Part shown: one piece after another, positions 46,218-54,682 of the stretch
Position numbering within the stretch: the stretch's first letter is position 1
Layout: each line of letters starts with the position of its first letter
NCBI RefSeq assembly: GCF_900107695.1
Contig: NZ_FNQP01000018.1
Coordinates: 1-64,000 of the forward strand
Origin: Thiothrix caldifontis
GTDB taxonomy: Bacteria > Pseudomonadota > Gammaproteobacteria > Thiotrichales > Thiotrichaceae
Direction: 5' to 3'
DNA: 64,000 nucleotides
Translations under genes and position numbers: made by a program
Notes under the pieces: model-generated
Told to the model about the DNA's origin: nothing
The model's database searches: none
Seen by the model: only the letters and a program-made list of their open reading frames with translations

Positions 46218-49200
46218 ATGCTTCCTAATAAACGCAACCCTAAAGCATTTGGAAAAGTTATCACGTTCTACTCTTACAAAGGAGGAGTTGGTCGCTCGTT
46301 CATTCTAGCAAATGTTGCTAGCCAACTAGCACTTTGGGGATTTCGGGTATTGTGTGTGGACTGGGATTTAGAAGCTCCCGGTTTGACTGATTATTTTCTC
46401 GAAGAATTAGATAGCGATATATTCCGTGATACGGATGGTATAGTTGAATTGATGTTGGAGTATCAAGATGGCGACATAACAATGCCTGATTGGAAACGCA
46501 CTGTAATCGAAATTCCACTAACACATCGAACTATACAAGGTATAGAAAGCTCTTTGCATATAATTAGTGCCGGTCGAAACTCACCCAGTTCCGAATACAT
46601 TGAAAATGTTCACAAACTAGATTGGGATATGCTGTATGTCCAACACAACTTTGCTTATAAGCTAGATGATTTAAAAAAGTCTTGGAAAGAAGAATACGAT
46701 ATTGTCTTCCTTGATAGCAGAACGGGTATCTCGGATGTAAGTGGTATTTGTACCGTGCAATTACCAGATATTCTGGCTCTCGTCCTCACACCCAATAAGC
46801 AAAGTATGGATGGTATCCTTCAAGTTGCCAAGCGGGCTGTCAAAAGTCATGCCAGCTTTCCTCTCTCAGATGAAAAACTCTTAACTATTCCGATAGTTTC
46901 AAGATTAGATCAACGAGATGAAACCACTATCGCAGAATCATGGCTTGCTCGGATTAATAAGACTCTGGCTCCTTTGTATGATTCTTGGCTTAACAAAAAT
47001 ATTCCGGTTCAGAGAATTCAAGAATTTACTAAAGTACCCTATATAACGCGCTGGAGCTTTGGTGAAACCTTGGCTGTTCTTCGCGAGCGAGGGAGCGACT
47101 CTGAGCAAATCAGTTATTCGTTTCAAAGTTTAGCTGCATTACTTGCCGAAGGAATTGAAAGAACTGATGAATTCACTCGCAGCAGAGATGAGTTTATTAA
47201 GCGTTTAGCAAATTATAAAGAAAATAACAATGATATTGAGGTTACGGATCCTTTAGCTCGTAGACTTTTAGAATCACGATCAGCGTCAGCTATTGCTGCT
47301 TATGCGGAAACTTTGCAAAGCTCAGAAGAAAATCTTGATGATGCAGATGCCTTATGGATTCGAGCTATTCAGCTTGAGCCAAACAATCAAGAAATACTCA
47401 AGGGTTTTGCATACTTCATAAATAGAAAGATGAAATACTTAAATGGATTGCTTAATTCAATTAGTCAGCATCAAGAACGCAAGCTCATCGAAAAGCAGAT
47501 TACAGAAGCAAATACGAGGCTAAAATCAATTGAGCCTAAAATTCTGAAGATATTTTCAGATCGCTTGCCTACAGTCAAAGGCGGGTTCTTCGGACGCGAA
47601 GCCGAACTGCAATTGCTGGATGATGCCCTTTTCGGCAATGGAACCCGCATCATCCAGTTCATCGCTGCTGGCGGCACGGGTAAGACCAAGCTATTGCGTC
47701 ACTGGCTGAACCAACACACTAATGACATTCCTAATCTCATAGCATGGTCATTCTATTCACATGGGGCATACGAAGATAAACAGGTATCAGCCACATCATT
47801 TTTCCTCCAAGCCTTCAAAGTCCTAAAGGCTGAGAAAATCAGCTTTAATTCAGAAGAAGAAAAGGGTAGCTATCTGGCAGAGCTATTGATTCGTCATCAC
47901 TGTCTGTTGGTGCTAGACGGTCTTGAACCTTTGCAACATGCTGGTCGAGGAATGCGCGGTGAACTCAAAGAGCGTGCCATTCGTCAATTATTGAAAAGCC
48001 TTGCTAGTGAACATACCAGTTTGTGCATCATCACCAGTCAAATCGCGGTATTTGAACTCAGTGACCGCGATCATGTAGTTACTCATGACCTGCATAACCT
48101 GACGCAATTAGATGGAGTGGCTTTACTCAGATCGTTGGGGGTAAAAGGGCATTACCAAAGCTTGGGCAAAGCCGTCCGCGAATACGGTTGCCATGCACTG
48201 ACGCTGCACTTGCTAGGCAATGCCCTACACACCTATCTGGATGGCGATATACGCAAGCGTGATACCTTGCCCGGACTCATTGGCAATGATGACCACACTG
48301 AGCGGCACGCCTTCAAGGTAATGCAGGCTTACAGCAAATGGCTGGCTGATACCCCGGAACTCAAGTTGTTGCATTTACTGGGGCTGTTTGACCACCCCAT
48401 AGAAACAGGCGTATTACAGGTCTTGTGGCGGCAACAAATCCCTGACCTGACCTTGGGTATCGCTGAAACAGCCTGGAAAGTGGCGATTCGTGACTTGCGT
48501 GACAAGCATAAATTGTTATTTGCTCATGACCTCACGACTGACTTGCTGGACTGTCACCCACTCATCCGTGAATATTTCGGTCGGCAACTACGGGAAACTT
48601 ATCCCCATGCCTGGCAGCAAGCCCATGCCTCGCTTTATAACCATTACCAGGCACTCCCGGAAAAAACACAGCCTGACACATTGGAACAAATGCAGCCCCT
48701 GTTTCATGCCATTGGGCATGGTTGCCAAGCAGGATTGCACCAACAAGTATTTGACACTATTTATTGGCATCGGGTCAGCCGTGAAAAAGGGTATTACCTC
48801 AACAAAATAGGGGCAGCAGGGGATAATCTGGCAGCATTGATCCATTTTTTTGACAAACCCTGGGTAATCCCCAGTCCTAACCTCAATAGGCAAACCCAAG
48901 CCCTGCTCTTGCGTACTGCTGGACATAACTTACGTGCATTAGGCCGTTTGGATGAATCTATCGAGCCTTTTTCCACAGCGTTGCACCTGTATGAGCAATT
49001 GGGCGACCGTAAAGAAATAGCCATTACCTCCAGCAATCTCATTGAACCCAAGCTGACATTAGGGGACGTGGGAGGGGCACTAAAAAGTGCATGGAACGGC
49101 GTCTACCCAGAAGACCCCAAGTTTATCCGACGGCTGGAAAATGTTTCCATTCTTGCCCGTGCCCTGCATCAAGCCGGGGAAACCCAGAAAGCATACGCGC

Positions 49201-49865
49201 ATTTCATGGATGCCGAACACCTCCAACAGAGCCATGACCCGGAACATCCACGGTTACACTCTTTGTCCAACTTCCGTTTGTGTGAACTGCTACTGGAGCA
49301 GGGGAAGTTGGCGGAGGTTGAAGAGCGAGCCCAATATGCTTTAGCCATTGCACAGAAAAATGCTCACCCACTTTACATTGGTCTGTCTCAACTTTTGATA
49401 GGGCGTGTCTATTTGCAACAGGGTAATGCCCATGAAGCCAAGGCTTGGTTGGATAGTGCATTGAATGCCCTTCAAGAAGCAGGCAATCAGGATCACTTGC
49501 CACGAGGCTATCTTGCACGGGCAGTCTTTTACCGTATCATCGGTGATTTCAGGTGCGCCCGTGCGGATTTACAGGCGATGTGGGAAATTGTTGAGCTTAA
49601 CGGGATGCGGCTACATTTGACGAATTATCATTTGGAGATGGCGCGGTTGTTGGTGGCGGAGGAAGAAAATCCCCCTCAATCCCCCTTTTGCAAAGGGGGA
49701 AGCCAAGAGGATACGGGGTCTGCTGTTCCCCCCTTTGAAAAAGGGGGGCTAGGGGGGATTTCTCTTCAAGCGCACATCGAAGCCGCCGCCAAGCTCATCA
49801 CCACAACCGGCTACCACCGCCGTGATGCAGAACTCGCCGAGCTACAAGCATTACTCACAAACTAA
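46218..49865 (+). CDS. KGGVGR ATPase–STAND–TPR protein C
   Basis: A 1215-residue protein. Residues 10 to about 320 are a ParA/MinD-like ATPase with the variant Walker A SYKGGVGRSFILANV, CVDWDLEAPGL and DIVFLDSRTGISD. A helical linker follows (to about 450). The STAND ATPase has FFGREAELQLL, AAGGTGKTKLLRHWL (P-loop about 483-488), LLVLDGLEPLQH and LCIITSQIAVFE. TPR-like repeats follow, from about 800 to the end, with the shared MRLHLTNYHLEMARLL and the 95-bp repeat in frame. KGGVGR ATPases are often found next to TIR genes, but a fusion to this STAND–TPR unit is new to me. It appears intact, and long stretches are nearly identical in DNA to gene B. Confidence 0.85.
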   Translation: MLPNKRNPKAFGKVITFYSYKGGVGRSFILANVASQLALWGFRVLCVDWDLEAPGLTDYFLEELDSDIFRDTDGIVELMLEYQDGDITMPDWKRTVIEIPLTHRTIQGIESSLHIISAGRNSPSSEYIENVHKLDWDMLYVQHNFAYKLDDLKKSWKEEYDIVFLDSRTGISDVSGICTVQLPDILALVLTPNKQSMDGILQVAKRAVKSHASFPLSDEKLLTIPIVSRLDQRDETTIAESWLARINKTLAPLYDSWLNKNIPVQRIQEFTKVPYITRWSFGETLAVLRERGSDSEQISYSFQSLAALLAEGIERTDEFTRSRDEFIKRLANYKENNNDIEVTDPLARRLLESRSASAIAAYAETLQSSEENLDDADALWIRAIQLEPNNQEILKGFAYFINRKMKYLNGLLNSISQHQERKLIEKQITEANTRLKSIEPKILKIFSDRLPTVKGGFFGREAELQLLDDALFGNGTRIIQFIAAGGTGKTKLLRHWLNQHTNDIPNLIAWSFYSHGAYEDKQVSATSFFLQAFKVLKAEKISFNSEEEKGSYLAELLIRHHCLLVLDGLEPLQHAGRGMRGELKERAIRQLLKSLASEHTSLCIITSQIAVFELSDRDHVVTHDLHNLTQLDGVALLRSLGVKGHYQSLGKAVREYGCHALTLHLLGNALHTYLDGDIRKRDTLPGLIGNDDHTERHAFKVMQAYSKWLADTPELKLLHLLGLFDHPIETGVLQVLWRQQIPDLTLGIAETAWKVAIRDLRDKHKLLFAHDLTTDLLDCHPLIREYFGRQLRETYPHAWQQAHASLYNHYQALPEKTQPDTLEQMQPLFHAIGHGCQAGLHQQVFDTIYWHRVSREKGYYLNKIGAAGDNLAALIHFFDKPWVIPSPNLNRQTQALLLRTAGHNLRALGRLDESIEPFSTALHLYEQLGDRKEIAITSSNLIEPKLTLGDVGGALKSAWNGVYPEDPKFIRRLENVSILARALHQAGETQKAYAHFMDAEHLQQSHDPEHPRLHSLSNFRLCELLLEQGKLAEVEERAQYALAIAQKNAHPLYIGLSQLLIGRVYLQQGNAHEAKAWLDSALNALQEAGNQDHLPRGYLARAVFYRIIGDFRCARADLQAMWEIVELNGMRLHLTNYHLEMARLLVAEEENPPQSPFCKGGSQEDTGSAVPPFEKGGLGGISLQAHIEAAAKLITTTGYHRRDAELAELQALLTN
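49667..49761 (+). repeat. 95-bp palindromic repeat in coding sequence, copy 3
   Basis: Same sequence and frame as copy 2, at the same codon position near the end of gene C. Confidence 0.85.
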
Positions 49866-49906
49866 TATGTACTAATCTTGTAAACAGGTCACTTCAAGGA
49901 GGCGTT

Positions 49907-50134
49907 ATGGGCGTAATCATCGTCAGATTGCCAGAAGACACCCACCAACGGGTCAAAACGCTGGCGACATCCCGCAATATCAGCATCAACAAGCTGTACG
50001 AAGAATTCACCATCATGGCGCTCACCCAGTTTGATGCTGAAAACCGCTTCAAGGCACTTGCCAGCCGGGGCAACAAACAACGCGGGCTGGAATTGCTGAA
50101 AAAACTGCAAAACCACTACGGGGATGCTGGCTGA
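49907..50134 (+). CDS. small RHH/HicB-like protein, no toxin adjacent
   Basis: A 75-residue protein. VIIVRLPEDTHQRVKTLATSRNIS and INKLYEEFTIMAL show an RHH pattern with a C-terminal helix (KQRGLELLKKLQNHYG); given here in pieces: RLPEDTHQRVKTLA, INKLYEEF. aaggagg lies before the ATG. It sits between STAND genes C and D and could regulate either, or be a leftover antitoxin. No toxin-like ORF is next to it. Confidence 0.75.
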   Translation: MGVIIVRLPEDTHQRVKTLATSRNISINKLYEEFTIMALTQFDAENRFKALASRGNKQRGLELLKKLQNHYGDAG

Positions 50135-50153
50135 ATTTGCTTGTGCCTCAATC

Positions 50154-50171
50154 GCCGATAAACGGTATTAT
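50154..50171 (+). promoter_or_regulatory. conserved ccgataaacggtat box upstream of TIR–STAND D
   Basis: gccgataaacggtattat carries the same 14-base core as 42743-42760, again next to a -10-like TATTAT and about 54 bases before the ATG. Confidence 0.45.
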
Positions 50172-50208
50172 CAAGCCCATTGTAAAGTGAACAGGGCTTG
50201 CTCACACC

Positions 50209-52947
50209 ATGAACCAGCAATTCGACATTTTCCTCTCGCACAACAGTAAAGATAAAACCGTCATTCGGGAAATCAAGCAATTGCTGCGGGAGCGGGAATT
50301 GTCGTGCTGGCTGGATGAGGATGAATTGCAACCGGGCATGAACTGGATGCCCTTGCTCGAAAAAGCTATCGCCACTTGCCAAAGTGCAGGTGCATTTGTC
50401 AGTAGTAATGGTATCGGGCCGTGGGAAGATGAAGAAATACAGGCTTTGCTGACCAAGGCTGTCCGCAACAAAATTCCGGTGATTCCGGTTTTGTTGCCCG
50501 GCGAATATGATCCGCCTGAATTGCCGCTGTTTTTGGGAAATCGCACCTTCATTGACATGCGTTCAGGCATTACCTCAGTGTTGATCGACAAACTGTACTG
50601 GGGTATTACGGGCAAGAAATCTGAAGTACCGCAGAAAACACAAGTCACCACCATCCACTCCGACCGCCTCCCCACCGTCAAAGGCGGCTTCTTCGGACGT
50701 TCCACCGAACTGCAACTTCTCACCAACGCTTGGGCAAACACCACCACCCGCATCATCCAGTTCATCGCCCCCGGCGGCACAGGCAAAACCAAACTCCTGC
50801 GCCACTGGCTTGACCACACCACCGACATTCCGGTGCTGATTGCATGGTCGTTCTATTCGCAAGGCTCATCTGAGGACAAGCAGACTTCCGCCACGCCGTT
50901 TTTCAGCCATGCGTTTGCCAAGCTGGGTTCGACCCGCGAGCGGTTTGCGTCGGAGGAGGACAAGGGCGACCATCTCGCCGAGTTGCTGCACGGCAAACGC
51001 TACGTGCTGGTGCTGGATGGTCTGGAGCCGTTGCAACACGGCGGCGCGGCGATGCGCGGCGAACTCAAGGACAAAGCCATTCGCCAGTTGCTACGCCAGC
51101 TTGCCCGCCATCCGTGCGGCTTGTGCATTATCACCACGCGGATTGCGCTGCATGAACTCAGTGACCGGGACGCGCCCACCGTCATCCGCCACGATTTGCA
51201 AAACCTGACGGCGGCGGATGGCATCCAGTTGCTGCAATCGCTGGGGGTAACGGGCAGTGCGGCGGAACTGGGCAAGGCGGTGGGTGAATACGGCGGTCAT
51301 GCGCTGGCCTTGAGTTTGCTGGGGAATGTATTGCGGCTGCGGCATCAGGGCGATGTGCGCAAGCGCGATACGCTCACGGCACTGGTCAAAGCGACGGGCA
51401 ATCGCGACAGCCGCCACGCCTTCAAGGTGATGCAGGCTTACGCGGAATGGTTTGCGGGTGAGCCGGAACTGGCATTGCTGCACTTGTTGGGGCTGTTCGA
51501 CCACCCCATCGGGCAAGACGTGCTGCAAATGCTGTGGGATGCGCAGATTCCGCACCTGACCGCAGGCATTGATGAAGATGAATGGCTGGAAGCCATCGCC
51601 AGTTTACGCGAAGAACACCACCTTTTGTCGCAGCATGACAGCGGCGGCGACCTCGATTGCCACCCGCTGATCCGCGAATACTTCGGCGGGCAACTGCAAA
51701 CCCAGCAGCCGCAAGCGTGGCAGCAGGCGCATGAACAGTTGTACGAATACTACAAAGCCCTGCCCAAGAACCCATTGCCCGATACACTGGAAGAAATGCA
51801 GCCGTTGTTCAGTGCGGTGGCGCATGGGTGTGCGGCGGGGTTGCATCAACAAGCGTTGGATGAGGTTTACTGGCCTCGTATTCAACGAGAGGATGTATAT
51901 TTCATATATAAAAAATTAGGTGCTTTTAGCGATGACCTGGCGTGTATTGCTCATTTTTTTACTAAATTATGGAAGAAACCGACTAAAAATCTTAGTGAAT
52001 ATTGGCAAGCAGACATATTAAGTTGCGCTGGTTTTAGCCTGAGATCATTAGGCCGATTACATGAGGCTATTGAGCCAATAACAGCTAATATAGAAATGAA
52101 TGGTTATTTGCAAAATTGGGGTGGGGCTGCCCTCAATTCTAGCAACCTCAGTGAATTGCATATTGCGTCAGGAAATATATTGCGTGGAATTCACCATGGG
52201 CGAGAAAGTGTAGAATACGGTGATAGATCAAATAAAAAATATTATATGATGGCATTTCGCACTACACTGGCAGATGCATTATTAAAATCCGGTGTTTACG
52301 TAGAGTCTTTTGATTTACTTCAAGAAGCTGAGAAAATTAATTCAGAGTTAGGCCATCCCAAACTATATTCTCTCCGAGGCTTTAGATATTGCGACTTTCT
52401 ATTAAGTCAAGAACTGCCGAAGTTAGCTCTGGCGCGAGCCATAGAAACCCTAAAATATGCAAGCTCCGATATATATGGTTTATTGGATATTGCTCTTGAT
52501 AAACTATCCATAGGAATTGCATCTTTTCAAGAAAAAAATATCGAGCAAGCAAATGAGTGGCTAGAGAATGCTGTCCATGACTTACGAAAAGCAAAGTTTG
52601 GATATTATTTACCACTCGGTCTGCTTGCACGCGCCGCCCTGCACCGCCACACCCGCGACTTCGCCCGCGCCCGGCAGGATTTGCAGGAAGTGTTCGACAT
52701 TGCCGACGGCAGCGGGATGCGGCTGCATTTGACGGATTATCATTTGGAGATGGCGCGGTTGTTGGTGGCGGAGTCTCTTGCTCCCTGCCCCCCTTGCGGG
52801 GGAAGGGTTGGGGAAGGGGGGAATAGCCGCGCAGCGGCTGACCCTGCGTACCACATTGCCGCCGCCGCCAAACTCATCGAGGAAACGGGTTATCACCGCC
52901 GTGATAAAGAGTTGGAGGAATTGCAGGGGTTATCACTCCGAACCTAA
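50209..52947 (+). CDS. TIR–STAND–TPR protein D
   Basis: A 912-residue intact protein. TIR domain (1-135): FDIFLSHNSKDKTVIREI, CWLDEDELQPGMNW, and GPWEDEEIQALL with the probable catalytic Glu. STAND ATPase: GFFGRSTELQLL, P-loop APGGTGKTKLLRHWL, Walker B LVLDGLEPLQHGG, LCIITTRIALHE, LLHLLGLFDHPI, LDCHPLIREYFGG. TPR-like repeats run from about 560 to 860, ending in LLARAALHRHTRDFARARQDL and MRLHLTDYHLEMARLL. Within the repeats (51880-52610) the DNA is visibly more AT-rich than on either side, as if this sensor segment had been exchanged. After LLVAE, a 44-bp repeat of another type replaces the 95-bp one seen in genes A-C. Confidence 0.87.
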   Translation: MNQQFDIFLSHNSKDKTVIREIKQLLRERELSCWLDEDELQPGMNWMPLLEKAIATCQSAGAFVSSNGIGPWEDEEIQALLTKAVRNKIPVIPVLLPGEYDPPELPLFLGNRTFIDMRSGITSVLIDKLYWGITGKKSEVPQKTQVTTIHSDRLPTVKGGFFGRSTELQLLTNAWANTTTRIIQFIAPGGTGKTKLLRHWLDHTTDIPVLIAWSFYSQGSSEDKQTSATPFFSHAFAKLGSTRERFASEEDKGDHLAELLHGKRYVLVLDGLEPLQHGGAAMRGELKDKAIRQLLRQLARHPCGLCIITTRIALHELSDRDAPTVIRHDLQNLTAADGIQLLQSLGVTGSAAELGKAVGEYGGHALALSLLGNVLRLRHQGDVRKRDTLTALVKATGNRDSRHAFKVMQAYAEWFAGEPELALLHLLGLFDHPIGQDVLQMLWDAQIPHLTAGIDEDEWLEAIASLREEHHLLSQHDSGGDLDCHPLIREYFGGQLQTQQPQAWQQAHEQLYEYYKALPKNPLPDTLEEMQPLFSAVAHGCAAGLHQQALDEVYWPRIQREDVYFIYKKLGAFSDDLACIAHFFTKLWKKPTKNLSEYWQADILSCAGFSLRSLGRLHEAIEPITANIEMNGYLQNWGGAALNSSNLSELHIASGNILRGIHHGRESVEYGDRSNKKYYMMAFRTTLADALLKSGVYVESFDLLQEAEKINSELGHPKLYSLRGFRYCDFLLSQELPKLALARAIETLKYASSDIYGLLDIALDKLSIGIASFQEKNIEQANEWLENAVHDLRKAKFGYYLPLGLLARAALHRHTRDFARARQDLQEVFDIADGSGMRLHLTDYHLEMARLLVAESLAPCPPCGGRVGEGGNSRAAADPAYHIAAAAKLIEETGYHRRDKELEELQGLSLRT
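52778..52821 (+). repeat. 44-bp G/C-rich palindromic repeat, copy 1 (in gene D)
   Basis: ttgctccc...cccttgcgggggaaggg...gggg; it reads in frame as LAPCPPCGGRVGEGG. Its inverted partner is at 52948-52991. Confidence 0.75.
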
Positions 52948-52991
52948 CCCCCCATCCCCAGCCCTTCCCCCGCAAGGGGTGAAGGGAGCAA
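52948..52991 (-). repeat. 44-bp G/C-rich palindromic repeat, copy 2
   Basis: The same element in reverse orientation immediately after the gene D stop codon, with the centre cccccgcaagggg. Confidence 0.75.
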
Positions 52992-53009
52992 AGATTCGTG
53001 GGTTAGTGT

Positions 53010-53864
53010 TTAATACACCAACTCCGCCCAACGCCCATCCGCCACCAGCCGGTTCTTCAACGCCTGCCAGTTCGCCGCCGAACCCGCCAGTTCACCCATC
53101 ACCTTATCCAGTACAGCCACCTGTTTCTTCAACCCGGCGAGGTAAACGTAAGTGTTCGGCATCTGCATCAGCACCCAGGTTTTCGCGCCGTTTTCCGCCA
53201 GACTCTTGCCCAGATTACCGGACGCATCGCGCCAGGATTGTGGGTCAATCGCCTGATACGCTTCAAAGGTAGCCTGATCGTAATAGTTGGTAATGTCATT
53301 GTTCTGGTCGTTCATGTACAACGCATCCAGCCCGCTTTTCGCGCCGTAGAACAAGCGCACTTGCCCACGCCAGCCCTGTTCCTGCGCGTATACTGACTTG
53401 ATCAAAGTACGGAAAGGCGCAATCCCAGTCCCCGTCCCAATCATCAACAAGTTGCTGGTGTTATCCGCAGGCACTTTGAACGCTGCCTTGTAAGGCCCGG
53501 TCAGGGTAATCTGCTTGCCCGGTGCGGCATCACACAGGTAGTGCGAAGCAATGCCGGGGTATTCTTCACCCGACACCTCGTCGATATAAGAACAACGCCG
53601 CACCAGAATCTCGATGTCCGAGCCTTCGCCATGCGGCTGTGCCGCTAACACGCTGTAATAGCGGTGATGGAAGCGGTTGCCGAACGGATGTTTGCCCTCC
53701 ACCAGCACGCCAATATTCTGCCCCGGCATCGCCCGGAACGCCGGATCATGGACGGTCAACACCATCTCACGCACCTCATCCGTTTTGGTATCGGTAATGC
53801 GCTTGCTGGAGCGCACGATCGCGTCGCAGGTATTGCCGTAAGTCTGTTCGTTGGTATCAGTCAT
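53010..53864 (-). CDS. fpr: ferredoxin–NADP(+) reductase
   Basis: A 284-residue plant-type FNR. It has the FAD motif RYYSVLAAQ, ITLTGPYKAAF, the NADP-binding LLMIGTGTGIAPFRTL, LFYGAKSGLDALY, TYVYLAGLKKQV and the C-terminal aromatic WAELVY. It passes electrons between reduced ferredoxin and NADP. The ATG at 53864 has agagga upstream; the frame to 54128 overlaps the two upstream genes and is rejected as a start. It is the last gene of the Rnf/PFOR cluster, 14 bases after the small cysteine-rich gene, so it shares that operon's ferredoxin. Confidence 0.92.
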   Translation of the reverse strand: MTDTNEQTYGNTCDAIVRSSKRITDTKTDEVREMVLTVHDPAFRAMPGQNIGVLVEGKHPFGNRFHHRYYSVLAAQPHGEGSDIEILVRRCSYIDEVSGEEYPGIASHYLCDAAPGKQITLTGPYKAAFKVPADNTSNLLMIGTGTGIAPFRTLIKSVYAQEQGWRGQVRLFYGAKSGLDALYMNDQNNDITNYYDQATFEAYQAIDPQSWRDASGNLGKSLAENGAKTWVLMQMPNTYVYLAGLKKQVAVLDKVMGELAGSAANWQALKNRLVADGRWAELVY

Positions 53865-53878
53865 AAAATCCTCTCTCT

Positions 53879-54079
53879 TCAATGTTCGTGTTTGTCGCGG
53901 TTCTTGCACGCCTTCTTGCCACTGCACCCGCACGACGACCCGCAGCCGCCGCCCTCCTCGCGTGGCGGGCCAAATTCCGGGTGGCGCAAGGCAAATTCCT
54001 TCACAATGCGTTGCACCACAATCCACGCGCCGAACAACACCGGAATCACCAGCATTGCAATCAGATAATCCCGCATCAT
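53879..54079 (-). CDS. small membrane protein with Cys-rich tail (NqrM-like?)
   Basis: A 66-residue protein with one membrane helix (YLIAMLVIPVLFGAWIVV) and a tail GGGCGSSCGCSGKKACKNRD with four cysteines, ending in HEH. In size and layout it recalls NqrM, the iron-delivery/maturation factor of Na+-NQR, but I cannot confirm homology. It overlaps rnfA by four bases, so it is made with the Rnf complex and may help insert iron or assemble it. Confidence 0.75.
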   Translation of the reverse strand: MMRDYLIAMLVIPVLFGAWIVVQRIVKEFALRHPEFGPPREEGGGCGSSCGCSGKKACKNRDKHEH

Positions 54080-54660
54080 TCCGCTCCCAGTCCTGCAAAT
54101 CCCATAAACGCCAGCGACAACAAGCCACCCAGAATCAGGCTCAACGCCGCCCCTTGGGTCACGCTCGGCAACTTCGCCAAATCCAGCCGCTCACGCAGCC
54201 CCGCCATCAGCAGCAAGGCCAGAATGAACCCCGCGCCCGCACCCAGCGCATACGCCAGCGACTGCATGAAGTTGTATTCCTTAAATGTCTGGAACAACGC
54301 CAGCCCCAGAATTGCGCAGTTGGTGGTAATCAGCGGCAAATAAATCCCCAGCGAGCGAAACAGTGCCGGGCTGAGTTTTTTCAAGGTCATTTCCACCAGT
54401 TGCACGGCGGATGCAATCACCACGATGTAGCTGATCAGGCGCAAATATTCGATATTGAACGCCACCAGCACTTCATTGAGGAAATACGCACACACCGAAC
54501 TCACCAGCATCACGAACGAAGTCGCCAAGCCCATCGGCACTGCCGTATTCAGCTTGCCGGACACACCCAGAAACGGGCAAAGCCCCAAAAACATCGCCAG
54601 CACAAAGTTGTTCGCCAAAAAAGCGTTGAAAAAGATAAATGTCAGAGAATCAGTTGCCAT
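54076..54660 (-). CDS. rnfA: Rnf complex membrane subunit A
   Basis: A 194-residue protein with six membrane helices. NAFLANNFVLAMFLGLCPFLGVSGK closely follows RnfA/RsxA (NNFVLxxFLGLCPFxGVS; cysteine near residue 28), and LGIYLPLITTNCAILGLAL carries the second conserved cysteine. RnfA and RnfE form an inverted pair that holds a membrane [2Fe-2S] centre. It lies 92 bases after rnfE, a gap that contains a perfect inverted repeat. Confidence 0.95.
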   Translation of the reverse strand: MATDSLTFIFFNAFLANNFVLAMFLGLCPFLGVSGKLNTAVPMGLATSFVMLVSSVCAYFLNEVLVAFNIEYLRLISYIVVIASAVQLVEMTLKKLSPALFRSLGIYLPLITTNCAILGLALFQTFKEYNFMQSLAYALGAGAGFILALLLMAGLRERLDLAKLPSVTQGAALSLILGGLLSLAFMGFAGLGAE

Positions 54661-54682
54661 TAATAGCGTCTCCTGCCAGAAC

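Noticed and set aside
53865-54128. N-terminal extension of the FNR gene
   Set aside because: It would overlap the small Cys-rich gene and rnfA entirely; the ATG at 53864 has a good ribosome site and the FNR fold starts there.
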